Shown piece by piece: positions 1 through 10,783 of a DNA stretch of 64,000 bases. The stretch is taken from positions 219,596 to 283,595 of the forward strand of contig KV918830.1 in NCBI GenBank assembly GCA_002049455.2, written 5' to 3'. The stretch is from Porphyra umbilicalis (Eukaryota; Rhodophyta; Bangiophyceae; Bangiales; Bangiaceae). The notes below the pieces were generated by a model that ran no database searches, was not told the DNA's origin, and saw nothing but the letters and a program-made list of their open reading frames with translations. Position numbers and translations under genes: made by a program. Numbering within the stretch: the stretch's first letter is position 1; each line of letters opens with the position of its first letter.

Positions 1-1440
1 GCGACCTCAAGGCCAATATTGATGAAAGCACCAATGCTTTGCTTTTCCGGTACAAAAACCTCACTGTTTCGAGCTTCCTGAAGAGCGTGAACGACGCCAG
101 TGTGACCTTCGTTCGAAAGGTGAGCGCTGCTGGCCACGAGAAGGCGATAATGGGTCCTGGGAAGCCTCACACAGCTGATGTGTACTATGCGTTGGACTTG
201 TCCCCTGAAAATGAGGGCGGGTGCAGCAGGAGTCTGGAAGATCCCGCGGGCAAGGCCAGACTGGGCATGTCCTTCCCCACCGCCAAACTGCAGAACCCGC
301 GAACCCTGAACCATCATAGTATGCTCGCGGCGGGGTCAACATGTGAAGGCGTCAACACCAACTTTCTGTACATGGGAACCATGGGATACTTCTTCAGCTG
401 GCACGTAAAGGACAGCCTGCTCTTGTCCGTAGCGTACTTGCAGACCGGGGCGAGGAAATACTGGTTCTTTGTGCCCAGATCCGAGCGCCCCCTGATGGTG
501 CGCGTTCTGAAAGAAGACATGGACCCAGACGTGCTGAAGGCTGCTGGAAGAGATGCGTGGGCGGTTCTAGCGAAGAAGGCCGTGTTGTGACCAACTACTT
601 TCTTCCTTTCTCACAGAATAAGAGCTGGGTTCGACGCAATGGAGGTCGGGGACTATGTCGTGACTGGCTACAGGGTGCCCCACAGTGGATTTAACTCAGG
701 TAAAAACGTGGCGTCGGCTGTGAATCTGGCGTGTACTGGCTGGCTTTCCTATGCAATCGAGCACGCGGCGCAGTCGCGAGGAAAGTTGGCGATCCTCATC
801 TCATTTGGGAAGCCGTTGGTCTTGGCCGCTATGAAGCTCGTTGATGGAGAATGGTGGGTCGGCGATGCGAAGACCTACGAAGCTTGCGACCCAGCCGAGT
901 TCCGACCGGGACCTCCGCGTGATGGTGGCCTACCTCACGCAGTACCTCAACCGCGTCCTGGCGTACATGAAAATCGATGCGCACCGTACTTGCGTTAGCA
1001 AGACGCCAACAGTCATGACACTCGATCGCGCTCCACAGCTTGTGCAGAACCTCGTTGCTGACAAAGCTGTCGGCACGAATGGGGACCCCCTGGAGATTAC
1101 AAGTGGGGATGCTGCAATGGTGACTGACTACTCAGTAGACAGCGCGTCATGCCCCCACTGCGGAAGAGTGGCTTGGCTCTCCGTGGTTGTCTGCTAGAAG
1201 TGCAATGAGGAGCTGAGAGATGAAGCAGCTAAGTTTGCGCCTTTTTTCTGCTTGGAGTGCGCGCCAGATGTATACGATGGCGAGCACGACCGACTCCGCA
1301 AGACTCCGCTACCAGGGACCCAATTCGTGGATGCTCATGTCCCTCTTGTGGTACAGCGACTTGCCAATGGCCGCGTGTCCTTGATGGTGGAGCACCTGAA
1401 GAACATTGTGGCGGTTGATGGGGAAGAAGGGAGGTCGTAA
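1..1440 (+). pseudogene. JmjC-domain protein pseudogene (copy A, 5' end off the window)
   Basis: The reading frame aligns along its length with the intact JmjC gene at 15648-17783. The iron-binding region is altered: intact WHAED reads WHVKD here (about position 400), so the Glu of the HxE pair is replaced by Lys. The frame is broken by TGA at 588-590 (TGG in the intact copy), a frameshift near 905-910, and TAG at 1195-1197 (CAG in the intact copy). The zinc-binding CPHC...CxxC region is still readable around 1150-1210. The gene ends at 1440, followed after the inserted element by the convergent transposase remnant. It cannot make a full protein and has probably lost JmjC chemistry. Homology to copy B is certain; the product class rests on the JmjC motif. 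Confidence 0.85.
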
Positions 1441-1662
1441 TGTGGCCGAAGAGTTTTTTTCGGCTGGTGTTTATTGTCTTTTTTTGAGACCTTGAATCTT
1501 CTTTGCAGTGGGCGGAGGGCCGATAATATGCCCTCTTGTGCGCAACATGCTGTCTGCATTCCCTTCTCATGGCAATCTCAGGCACTTTCTTCGTTTCCGA
1601 CAGATCGCACAAGCGACGAACGAAAAAGAATCAAAGCAGTGGAAGGCTATGCCACTGACTAG

Positions 1663-2721
1663 TGTCTATTCTACCATGAGTGCGACTCAATTGAGCCATC
1701 CCTTTGACTCATTTGAGTCTCAACAGAAATCGTCGATCCCAGCGTTCCTACATATGAGAATGGCCGATTTGGTGCCTACGAACTGACGTCGATGCGCTTC
1801 CAGAGAAAACTAGGGGGTGCCAAACCACCGGCTCCAGCTCCACGGAAGGGCAACCCCCTCAGCCCGATGTCTACAGAAAGAAACAGTCTTGAACGCACCA
1901 GGAAATCCTATTTTGATGGGTCCGACGTCGACCCTCCGCTCCCCCCCCCCACCAGATGGCGAGAAAACGGCGATTTCATCTTGCAAATGCCAGTGCACCG
2001 AGCCCTGTCGACCTCGCCGGTGACCCTTTGCTCTCGCTCCCTGCAGTGGATAATGGCCACCGCGGGCTTGGACGGCTGTTGGTACACCCTGCTGATACTC
2101 TGAACACTACAGGAACTGGCAGCACCTCGACCATTGGTGGATTGAGTGGCCCTAAAACAGAGGGTGGTGGACGCCACAGGCCAGCCTTCGTCCCGCTCCG
2201 CCCCTCTCCCCTCACCGTAAATTACCTCCCCATGTGTTCACAATCTCTTGTCTCTGGGGCTCTCAGACCGCCCTCATGGTGTTGCTCGCCTTTTAGGACC
2301 ACCTGTCCCCCCCCTGCCTGCATTCGTGCTCGCTGCCCCTGGAAGGGAAACCACCACGTAGGAGGTTGAGAAGATGTGGGAAACAGGCTCATCTGTAGAT
2401 GCTGCGTGGTCCGTGAGTCTGCCTGGAGTGTTTCCGAGCTTCAGGGACGGGGGCACAGCAGAAAGCGACGAACTGGAGACAGCCTGCTGCCCTCAAGGCG
2501 GACGCCCTGGACGCGGAAAAAGTTGGCGCTTCCATGCGTCCTGAGGAAACTTGACTGTGAGTTCAAGCTCGGGTCGTTCGCCCAAGACTGAATAGCCACC
2601 GCTAAGACCATTTCCGTCGTCAGAATCGGCGTCTGACGAACTGTTCGTGCACGAGAGACCTCTCAAAATGCGACTCAATTGAGTCTTTGCGATTCAATTG
2701 AGCTATCTGGTAGAATAGACA
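1663..2721. mobile_element. 1,059-bp non-autonomous DNA element with perfect 14-bp terminal inverted repeats
   Basis: The ends are TGTCTATTCTACCA at 1663 and its exact reverse complement ending at 2721. The flanks are CTAG at 1659-1662 and CTAG at 2722-2725, whereas copy B has one CTAG at this site (18002-18005), so this is an insertion with an empty-site comparison inside the window. A palindromic motif CTCAATTGAG recurs just inside both ends. Because CTAG is itself a palindrome, the duplication could be CTAG with 14-bp repeats or TA with slightly longer repeats. No convincing transposase frame is present, so it is a MITE-like element of unassigned superfamily. Confidence 0.85.
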
Positions 2722-4974
2722 CTAGCCAGTCTTAAGATGAGATCCTGACCTCTTTGAGAACAGTACCTCGTGCTGACCACAGGGCAGCACGAATGCTACC
2801 TGCGGCACATGATGAGCTCGGGTCATCGCGACGCCAGCTTCTACGTCGATTGATACCAGCACGGGCTGTCCTAGGATAGAGAGCGCCATCGGTGGTAATT
2901 TCCACTTCTCTACGGCGACGTGTAGCGCTCCGTCAATCGCTCCAATGAAATGCACACGAACTAATAGCTGGCATCAGAATCCGTCGCTTCGGATCTTGAT
3001 TATTTTGAGCAGCCCTCTTTCTCCTCAGAAACGGATCAATAATGATATGTGTAAGTGCGTGGCCTTCCCGTAGAACGCTAGGACAGCATTAGGGGCCTGG
3101 CGTCCCCACAACTCCTCAGTAGAAGATCGTACAGTGTGCAGGGCTTTCTTCGGACGCCAGGTCACGTCGAAAGCAGACGAGAGTCACCCGTGTGGAGCTA
3201 GTCTGTGGAACTGAACAGTCTTCAGGGGCTTGCCACTCCAGCAGCCACGACGCAGGAACCTCATATTCGTCTGGCATTAAAAGCGGTCTCTAGAAGTGCT
3301 CGGTGTCCCTCCATCTCTGCATGGAGTACTCAGCGGGGTTCCGGCTGTTGCTCTGGCTTACCTCCTGCTTTGCCAGTTGGTGAAACTTTTCGAAGATCAG
3401 CTCTCACACTGCTGGACCGAGCTGCACAAGAGGTAGCGTGCGGTACAGAAGCTTCAGTAATTTGTGAACTGCCGGGCCATTGGATGCACAATATCGCATC
3501 TTGTGCAGTGCTGAGTATTTCTAGGGCCAACGGAGTTTGAGCACGTGGCAGCTATGGGGAAGTCGAACACACCGAGGCACAAGTTCACCCTTACAACCGT
3601 ATTCTCGCGCTTGAACGCGTCATACGCGGCGACACCGTCGCTGTTCATTCGCAGAGCATCATCCACGACACGCCTGATCAGAGCATCGGAGTTCGCTCCT
3701 GATGGCAGGTAGAAGAATGGTCGAACGGAGAATGCACAATCTTCCAATGATAAAGATGTATAGCCCCCATAGTACCCTTCCAAGCTCCCTCGACGTCTCT
3801 TGAACACGTTGATTTCATCTCCGTACAGAGATACATATAGAGTGTACGGATCCTTCTCTGGGAGCACATCGTTCGTTTGTTCAGCCACCTGGGACAGCTC
3901 TAGAGGCTGCAACTCTGTCAAAGCCGACCAGGAATCCTTCTCACGCTCGTCTGAACCCCGCACATCAATGACAAAAACTCCTCCGGACCGGTTGAACCTT
4001 AGCGTTAGCCTCCGATCGGCCATGAAGCACGCAGCCCAGTGCTCAGGGGGCTCGACGCCAGGAAAGACTTCGAAAAGCGCTGTCATGTATCCAACTCTGA
4101 GCGTACTCTGACGAGCGTACGTTGATTCTTGGATGGGAACATCCCCATCGGGGGCAATGGCAGTGCTCTCCAAGCGGGCTTGAAGCGACGTAGTGCTGTA
4201 GAAGAAGATTTTGACAACACAGTCAATGTCATACCTGTTCCCAGCACGGAAGAAGGCAATCTGGAAGCTAAACCGAGCAGGATCTCTGGCGGCTACGGTT
4301 TGAAAGAACTCTGCGGGACGCTCAACGGTCCCTGCCCCTGAGCCCCCTTTGTTGTGGAACAGCGCTGCCGTGACAGAATCTCCAAAGTCACACTTGATGT
4401 GATCAGAGAACGGAATATATGACACCGTCACGTCGGGGAGTGTTCTTAATGCTTTCCCTTTGCCAACGGGTAGCTTTCGGGTCGTCACATCCCTTCGAAT
4501 AGGCACAGATAGCTTCAGCAGCAGCTTTCGCAGTCTTTGCAGTCGCCACCTCGATGGCCACTTCTCCTTCGGGTTAAAAGAGTTCTTGGCCTCCCGCATG
4601 ACGTCGTAATGCCTGAAGGTGACACGAGCTCTGCCAAAGAGGTACCCGAAGCATAGAAACTCTCCGTGAGAAGTGAACTCGCCAGCAGAACTGTCCTCGT
4701 CACTCGAAATCTCTGTGTCCTCAGAGGGGCATCCTTGCCGCTCAGAGTCCGTCGACAAGGCAACCTCTGCATAGCCATCCGTTGCAGCCGCGGAGGGCAT
4801 GTTTGTTTCGCTAAGAGGCTCAACACGCCCTGTGACGCTGCTGCTGGGTTCCTACACGCCGGTCGTGTCTACTTCAACAGGAGCGGTAGCACTCTGGGCT
4901 TCCATATGCATTAAGTTACCATTGAAAAAATGGAAAAAGGCCGCCCCTCGCGGGCCGCGCCTGCGAAACTTCAT
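2722..4974 (-). pseudogene. Tnp2-like (CACTA/Plavaka) transposase pseudogene, copy A
   Basis: It aligns with the intact minus-strand transposase at 18002-20908. The N-terminal half is readable from the start codon at 4972-4974, with a TAG near 4851 where copy B has GAG. The C-terminal half is joined at about 3480 across a deletion: copy B 18784-19419 is absent, so the frame runs out just after the DIVHP motif. The 3' end meets the inserted element at 2721, and the CTA of the stop codon lies in the flanking CTAG. Key pieces remain, including the SLYGDE segment, the DFP motif and the HCTRCD cysteine pair. A deletion of the core plus stops means it cannot encode an active transposase. Confidence 0.85.
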
Positions 4975-5874
4975 TTATTCGAGCCCCCAGCGAGAGCTGG
5001 CTGCGAGGCGACAGTAGGTGATAGAAGAGTGTCGACGAAAGCAGGTATCGTAGGCAAGCACGGTACTAGGGGCCGAAAAAGGGCACAAGTGGAATCGAAT
5101 CGAGCTCTTGCGGTACGAGTGACAGAGCTCGGCGGTAACAAGAAGTGTGCAACCGGGCGACGAGGCCATCGGGATTGCAACAGGACAGGAAGAGACAAGG
5201 GGATCACGCACAACGAAGCCAAGTCAATCGGTCGAAGGGTAGTAAGAGAGCAACATGCGCGCTTGACAAAATGCAGGACGTCTATGCACGCAAGATCAGT
5301 TTCGCACGTGCCCGCAGTCCAGGTTCGGATACGGGCCGCTGCACTGGCCTCATCTGAGATCTCCCTTAGTCTGGTGACTACCCTCATGTCTATCCATGCG
5401 ACAGGTTCAGAGCATTCGTTAAAGACCATCTTGCTTTCGCGAGGCTGATCGGATGGCAAAGAAGAAGTCAGATCATCCGCCAGATGATCCGACGGTCAGT
5501 TTGGTGCTCGGTCTTTTAATTTTTCCCGCGAACTAACCACCGAGCGGTCCAGGTCCGATCCTAATGTGACCCGCGGAACACTTCTGGAAAACACGGGGAC
5601 TGAAGCGCAAAAATAGTTCCCAGGTCATTCTGACAAAAGGTTCTCTGTCTCATTCTATTCTAGTTGAAGGACCATATCAAGATAGATCCACGAAAGAACA
5701 GGAAGACTATCCTGCTTCGTTCCTGAAATCAGTTCTGGATGATATCAGAAATCAGTTATCGCGACCACTAGGATCGATCTGGCTGCAGTCGAAAAACGAT
5801 CCTTAGAATTTTCCTCAGGAAAGTTCGCGTTTGACACCAGGATTAAATAAGGAAGAGCAAGCAACGCGCTGTGT
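4975..5874. other. Upstream flank of transposase copy A, shared with copy B
   Basis: This 900-bp block has no credible gene. It is nearly collinear with 20909-21815, so it probably holds the transposase promoter and part of the element end. Short GC-rich inverted segments lie just upstream of the start codon. Homology ends at 5874. Confidence 0.5.
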
Positions 5875-6963
5875 CCGTAATCAATCACTCGGAAAGAAGC
5901 AACCACACTTTGCATGGGGTGTGCCTGCGGTCTGCCCGTCACGATAATGCGTTGCGCAAAGAAGGGGCGACCCTTCATGGCGTGGTAGATACGCAAAAAC
6001 ACTGACCGGGGCACATGGAACCGTCTCTCGAAGTCCGTCTCGTCGTATTCGAGAAGACAGCCGTCCAATCCAAAATAGTCCCTGCAAATATCTGACAAAC
6101 CTGATCGACAATCACGGTGCTTGTCCGGCCGGCGGCCTGGCATCGGCCCAATGCACCGCCGCCGGCCGAGCCGCGACCGGTCGATGCGACGACGATAGCA
6201 CCACAGCGCATGCATGTGGGCCGCCACCGCGATGGCAACTTCGCCGTCGATGGGGACCGCCAGCATCGCATCTGCAAAGAGGTCGAGTGGATCGTCCATT
6301 GTGGAAAGAAGACGGTGTCGTCGACGGTGCCGTCGTCCCTGGACACCGGCGCCGAGACGCGCCTGTCGCCGTCACACAATCACGCCGCGGGGCACCAAAA
6401 GGACCTCGTCCCACTGCCCCCTCCGACAGACCCACAATTTTGTCCCATCTCCCGGCCCGCAACGTCCCCAACCCCCCGCCGCGAGCATGAACAGAAGCAG
6501 TCTCGCGAGGCTGCGGAAACCAGTGCCTGGGGATACCGCCACCGGGCCTGAATTCACGCTGTGCGCGCCACAGAGAGCGGCCGCGGAGCGACCCACCACA
6601 CCCCCAATGTGCGTCGAATGGGGGGTCCTGAAATGGTCACACTCGTGCAGGCTTTTCTGGGTCTGGACAGTGATGGCCGAAATGGTAGACGGCCCCGGAA
6701 AGCGCTAGTACCAGGCCGTAAGATTTGAAATCTGATCATGCCACGTGAGCTCGTTTTTCGAAATAAGCTGAATCTGCAACAGCCAATGGCTCGCCAGGAA
6801 AATTTGGGGAGGACCGGGTCCCCCAAAATCGGTGAGAAAATGGGGGACGGGGGCGCCTCCCCCAATTTCTGACGAATGTATGTCTGTGGACTTACCCGAT
6901 TCAGATTAACTGTATTCAAGTTCTATCTGAGCGTTTTGGAGTGCCTGACGCTGCTGTGGGACC
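5875..6963 (-). mobile_element. PIF/Harbinger fragment carrying the N-terminal third of a transposase
   Basis: On the minus strand, 6299-5875 encodes the N-terminal region of a Harbinger-type transposase (MDDPLDLFADAML..., RVPRSVFLRIYH-like helix-turn-helix segment, ...GRPQAHPMQ). It matches 31601-31180 of the larger Harbinger copy. The DDE catalytic part is missing. The upstream part to 6963 also matches, ending at GTGGGACCC as does the larger copy at 32268-32270; this shared end is the probable terminus. At 5874/5875 the sequence switches to the end of copy A, so any frame across it is chimeric. Confidence 0.8.
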
Positions 6964-7346
6964 CGCGTCAAAATCGGAGGGGGGGGGTGGGATTGGGGTG
7001 GGATTCGACCGATCCTGCGTGTGTCCCCCCCCTCTCATGGATGACCTGGCCAGTGTTTGGGTCGGGCCCGTGATTGCGACGCTTCCAGCCAGGCTGCTGC
7101 TACCTGTCCTTGTCCGTCCTAAAGGTACACATAGGCTCTTGACTATGTAAATACTTCTTCTCATTGGACTGGTCGGATAGCAGTGATTGAACTAGTGTCT
7201 GAGCGTCTGCAAAGGGGCATATGAGTATAGCAGTCGCACCGGCATACTCGACTGTGGCGGTCACTGTGGCGCGCATCTTGCTTGTGTCTTGACACCTGCA
7301 GCGGCCGACGTGTGCTGTACCCACCGGTAGCCACCGGGCCTCGGGC
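6964..7346. other. No gene seen
   Basis: A short GC-rich interval with a G tract near 6977-6985 separates the Harbinger fragment from the helicase frame. No feature could be supported. Confidence 0.4.
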
Positions 7347-8602
7347 ATGGCCGTCGTCATCGCGTGCCGGTGGCCCGGCGCAGATGAGGCCACGCTCGTC
7401 TTTTCTGCTCAGGGACCCGACCGCGGATGTCCACGAGATCTCACCAAGCATGTGTGGCTTCAAGGAGACCTGGAGCTGCAGGTGTTTGACAACAAACATG
7501 ACGCCGCGGCGTGGACGAACGCGGGGCTGCAGATGATGCCGCGGGGCGTGCAGGTTCCCTTACCGTCTTCATGTTCGGACCGTGCCGTTCGATTAATGCT
7601 GGGAAGTCGCTGCAGGTTCTTTAACCTGAGCACTGATCGTGGCTTGGAGCGCTTCTTTTCCGCGCTTCGCGACAGTGAAGGTGTTGGGCTGATGCGTACC
7701 AAGTGCTTTTCGTCATTGGCTGCGGCCCTGTCTTCAGTGAAGGTCGCAGCCCCCTCAACATCTACCTCACCCAGTCCATCTATGGTGGGCCTTCAAGTTC
7801 GAATCGCATCCAGTGCGCCGCACCGATCGGTGGGCATCGTACAAGCACCCGCTTCGCTTGGTCGTGGTGAGGGCCGGCCATGGGCCAGGCCTCCGCCTCC
7901 CCCGGCCTCCTACTGGTCCCCGACGGCAACAACCGGGGTCGGTGTCAAGAGGTCCCGCGCGGAGGGATCTTCCGGCCGTGGCGGCTGGAGGGTATCAGGT
8001 CATCGTCGACCTATCGATCCACACGCATCTCTCATCGTCTCCATGCTGGAGAGGGGTGAAAGTGTGTTTGTGACCGGCATCGCCGGGTCGGGCAAGACGA
8101 CGATACTCAAGAAGGTTCTGCCCTTCCTAGAGGTGCTCGACCCCAGGATGGGAGTCTGCGCGACGACTGGAGTGGCGGCCAGTCTCTTGGGTGGAGTTAC
8201 GCTCCACTCCTGGCTCGGGCTAGTGCCGGAGGTTGTTCTCGCTGTGGCCTCTGAGTTGGACGTGGAGGACATTGTAGCGCGATTGCCGCTCCCTGCCCGG
8301 CTTCGGATATGCAGCGCGCGCTTCCTGATCGTGGACGAGATCTCCATGCTGGATGCTGCGCTGCTGGATGTGGTAGACCGTCTCTGCCGCCACCTACGGA
8401 GAGCTCCTTCAACGCCGCTAGGGGGTATTGTCGTCCTTTTTTGCGGCGATTTTTTGCAGCTGGCACCTGTGCAAGGTCAAGGGGCCCTCTCTGGGCAGTT
8501 TTCTTTTCAAGCCGATGTGTGGCCGATGCTCTTCGGCCCGAGGGCTGTCGTTCTTTCGACAGCCGGCCGCCATGGTGCCGATGCTGAGTTCCGCTCCTTA
8601 CT
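7347..8602 (+). pseudogene. PIF1-like superfamily 1B DNA helicase, C-terminally truncated
   Basis: PIF1 helicases are ATP-driven 5'-3' DNA helicases; PIF1-like genes also occur inside transposons such as Helitrons. From the ATG at 7347 the first 230 residues or so are unrecognised and partly Pro/Ser-rich with a basic KRSRAE stretch. The helicase core then starts: Walker A GIAGSGKTT at about residues 244-252, ATTGVAASLLGG, a Walker B-like FLIVDEISML near 328 and VLFCGDFLQLAPV near 365. The protein breaks off after ...GADAEFRSL, before motifs III to VI, exactly at the ambiguous base 8603. Sequence beyond does not continue the helicase. It may be a true truncation or an assembly join. Confidence 0.8.
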
Positions 8603-8603
8603 N
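8603..8603. other. Ambiguous base (N)
   Basis: This is the only non-ACGT character seen in the window. It falls where the PIF1 homology stops, so it may mark a contig join or a collapsed gap. Confidence 0.95.
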
Positions 8604-9748
8604 CCCAGATAATGTAGAGTCGTTACCAGAAACTTCGAGTAACAGACATATCACGGTCGACAAGGGTGACAGGCGCTGTCGAGAGCTCTCCCAGTCAACC
8701 GAGAGTCGTCACAAGCAGCCGAGATCAACAGAGTTATCACGGGCAACCAGGGCGACGGGCGCGGGCAACGGCTGGTCCAGTCAAGAGAAACTCGTCACAA
8801 GCAACCTTCATCAAGAGGCCTCTGACGGGGGCCAGGGCCACGGGACGCGCGGTGCGGAGTCAAAGAGAGATGACGAGGGGTGCGGGACGCACGATGCCGA
8901 GGCAACGAGAGGACAGTGGGACGAGGCCCTGCGGGCACTGGCTCTTCTGAGAGCAATGGCCCCAGTCCGGTGGACGTCCGCGACGGGTCAGTTCTCGTCA
9001 TGAGCTCGCCCCTGAGATACCGCCACGCAGGCGCCAGACCCCGTCCAGTAAATGCATTTGTAGGTCAGGGGGCTCTGCCTTGTCGGGGCGCTGTCGCACT
9101 TGCCGCTGAAGCGCTCGCAAGAGTCCCAGGAGAAGAATTACTATGGCATCCAGTGGCAAGCGCGGACGGCGAGGGGACGCAAGAATCGTGTGGTCCAGAC
9201 TAGCTGCACTCTCTCGCTGGGGGCCCCGGCGTGGATTGATCTCTGTGCAACTACAGACAATTGATGTTCCAATACGTATTTCGCCGCATCCGTCTGGGAA
9301 ATTGCAAACGATCCGCTCCGATCGGTCCGGTCGACGAGATCTCGATTTGACCGGCGGCACCCTCCACCGTGGATCTGCCGCCACACAAACGCGCGTGGCG
9401 CCCGCAGATCCAACGGCCACGGAGGCCACGAGGGGACACCTCGATCGGGCACCGCAAGTGTCCGTCAGACCGTCATATCCCCGCGAACCGTCGAGGCAGC
9501 GCCCCCTCCTCCCCCCGAGCACATGCCACTGTTTGCTAACGCCAGCCGCACCGTCGTCCTACCGCGCACTGCCCCGCATCTCTTTGCCACCCGATCCGCT
9601 GTGGCAACGGCGTGCTCCCTTCACCCCCCGCGTGCGCGCTGTGGGCGTTCTCTTTTCATCATCGTAAGTGTAACCCGCTTGTTCCCCCCCCCCCCCTCGC
9701 CTTCTTCCCCCCCCCCCCCCTCGCCCGCCGCACGCTGTGTCTGGCACC
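8604..9748. other. No gene recognised; poly-C tracts at the right edge
   Basis: Open frames here have no recognisable motifs and shift between frames. Two long C tracts lie at about 9682-9721, just before the 84-bp repeat array. I see no promoter or RNA gene. Confidence 0.4.
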
Positions 9749-10285
9749 ATCGATCACCCCCGAAAGGGTCGACATCGCACGGCACGTGGAAAGGGACGCC
9801 CCCCTTCCACGAGCTCCCCTGAAAAGGGTCGACGCTGCACGGCTCCCCGAAAGGGTCGAGACCGCACGGCACCTGGAAAGGCACGCCCCCCTTCCACGGC
9901 TCCCCTGAAAAGGGTCGAGCTGCACGGCTCCCCGAAAGGGTCGAGACCGCACGGCACCTGGAAAGGCACGCCCCTTCCACGGCTCCCCTGAAAAGGGTCG
10001 ACGCTGCACGGCTCCCCGAAAGGGTCGAGACCGCACGGCACCTGGAAAGGCACGCCCCTACCACGGCTCCCCTGAAACGGGTCGACGCTGCACGGCTCCC
10101 CGAAAGGGTCGAGACCGCACGGCACCTGGAAGGGACGCCCCCTTCCACGGCTCCCCTGGAAAGGGTCGACGCTGCACGGCTCCCCGAAAGGGTCGACACC
10201 GCACGGCACCTGGAAAGGCACGCCCCCCTTCCAGAGCTCCCCTGAAAAGGGTCGACGCTGCACGGCTCCCCGGAAGGGTCGACGA
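9749..10285. repeat. 84-bp tandem repeat array, about six units
   Basis: The phrase CCGAAAGGGTCGA followed by CCGCACGGCACC recurs at about 9849, 9934, 10018, 10102, 10186 and 10272, a period of 84-86 bp. Each unit holds two GAAAGGGTCGA-type sites. All frames stay open because the period is a multiple of three, so the long frames here on both strands are probably artefacts. Tandem motif clusters like this are typical of sub-terminal regions of CACTA-like transposons, which would suit its place left of the copy B gene set, but that link is inference. Confidence 0.9.
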
Positions 10286-10720
10286 ATTGTCATGCCTTCG
10301 TCGCTGTACAACGACCGTCGTTGTGATCCCCCGAAAGGGCGGACCGTACACTGCACCCCGAAAGGGACGGCCAGTTGTGTCATCGGCGTTGTTTGGTCTT
10401 CGTGCACGTCTATCTATCGGCCCTTCGGTCCCCTGAAAAGGCGTACCACACACGGTATCCTGAAAGGGAAGACCTGTAGTCTCATCGGTGTTTGACAGCT
10501 GCTGGCCCGGATCACCATCGTTGAGTCGGTCCCCCCGTGAGGGCGGACTGCGCACAGCACCCCGAAAGGGACGGCCAACTAACCCGAAAGGGACGGCCAA
10601 CTGTGTGATCTATGGTGCAAGGAGCTCGCCACACCGCTACCTGCGTGCTCTGTGGCCTCCCGAAAGGGTTGGTTGTGATTCGCGTCCCGAAAGGGACCAC
10701 GCACTCCCGAAAGGGATTGA
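10286..10720. repeat. Irregular array of CCCGAAAGGG-type motifs
   Basis: After the regular array ends, the same core continues at irregular spacing, for example CCCCGAAAGGGCGGACC near 10330, CCCCGAAAGGGACGGCC near 10360 and 10560, and three copies between 10660 and 10720. It looks like a decayed extension of the array or clustered protein-binding sites. Confidence 0.7.
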
Positions 10721-10783
10721 CGAATCGCGGAGCTACCCGCTAGTACGGGCAACAATCTATCGCTGGCAAGCCACACGCCGGAT

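Larger units (their letters stand above)
1..5874. mobile_element. Copy A of the JmjC + Tnp2-like transposase module (degenerate, truncated by the window edge)
   Basis: This block matches 16340-21815 in the same gene order: a JmjC-domain gene on + and a CACTA-like transposase on -, tail to tail, plus about 900 bp upstream of the transposase. The match stops abruptly at 5874, where copy B continues with unrelated sequence and copy A passes into a PIF/Harbinger fragment. Copy A is decayed: its JmjC gene has two stops and a frameshift, and its transposase has a stop and an internal deletion of about 636 bp. The left boundary lies outside the window and no terminal inverted repeat was found. Confidence 0.75.

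Noticed and set aside
9520-9540. CACTG at about 9527 as the left terminus of a CACTA-type element.
   Set aside because: No matching inverted end was found right of copy B, and a five-base match is expected by chance.
9749-10285. CRISPR-like array from regularly spaced repeats.
   Set aside because: The whole 84-bp unit is repeated, with no unique spacers, and the context is eukaryotic.
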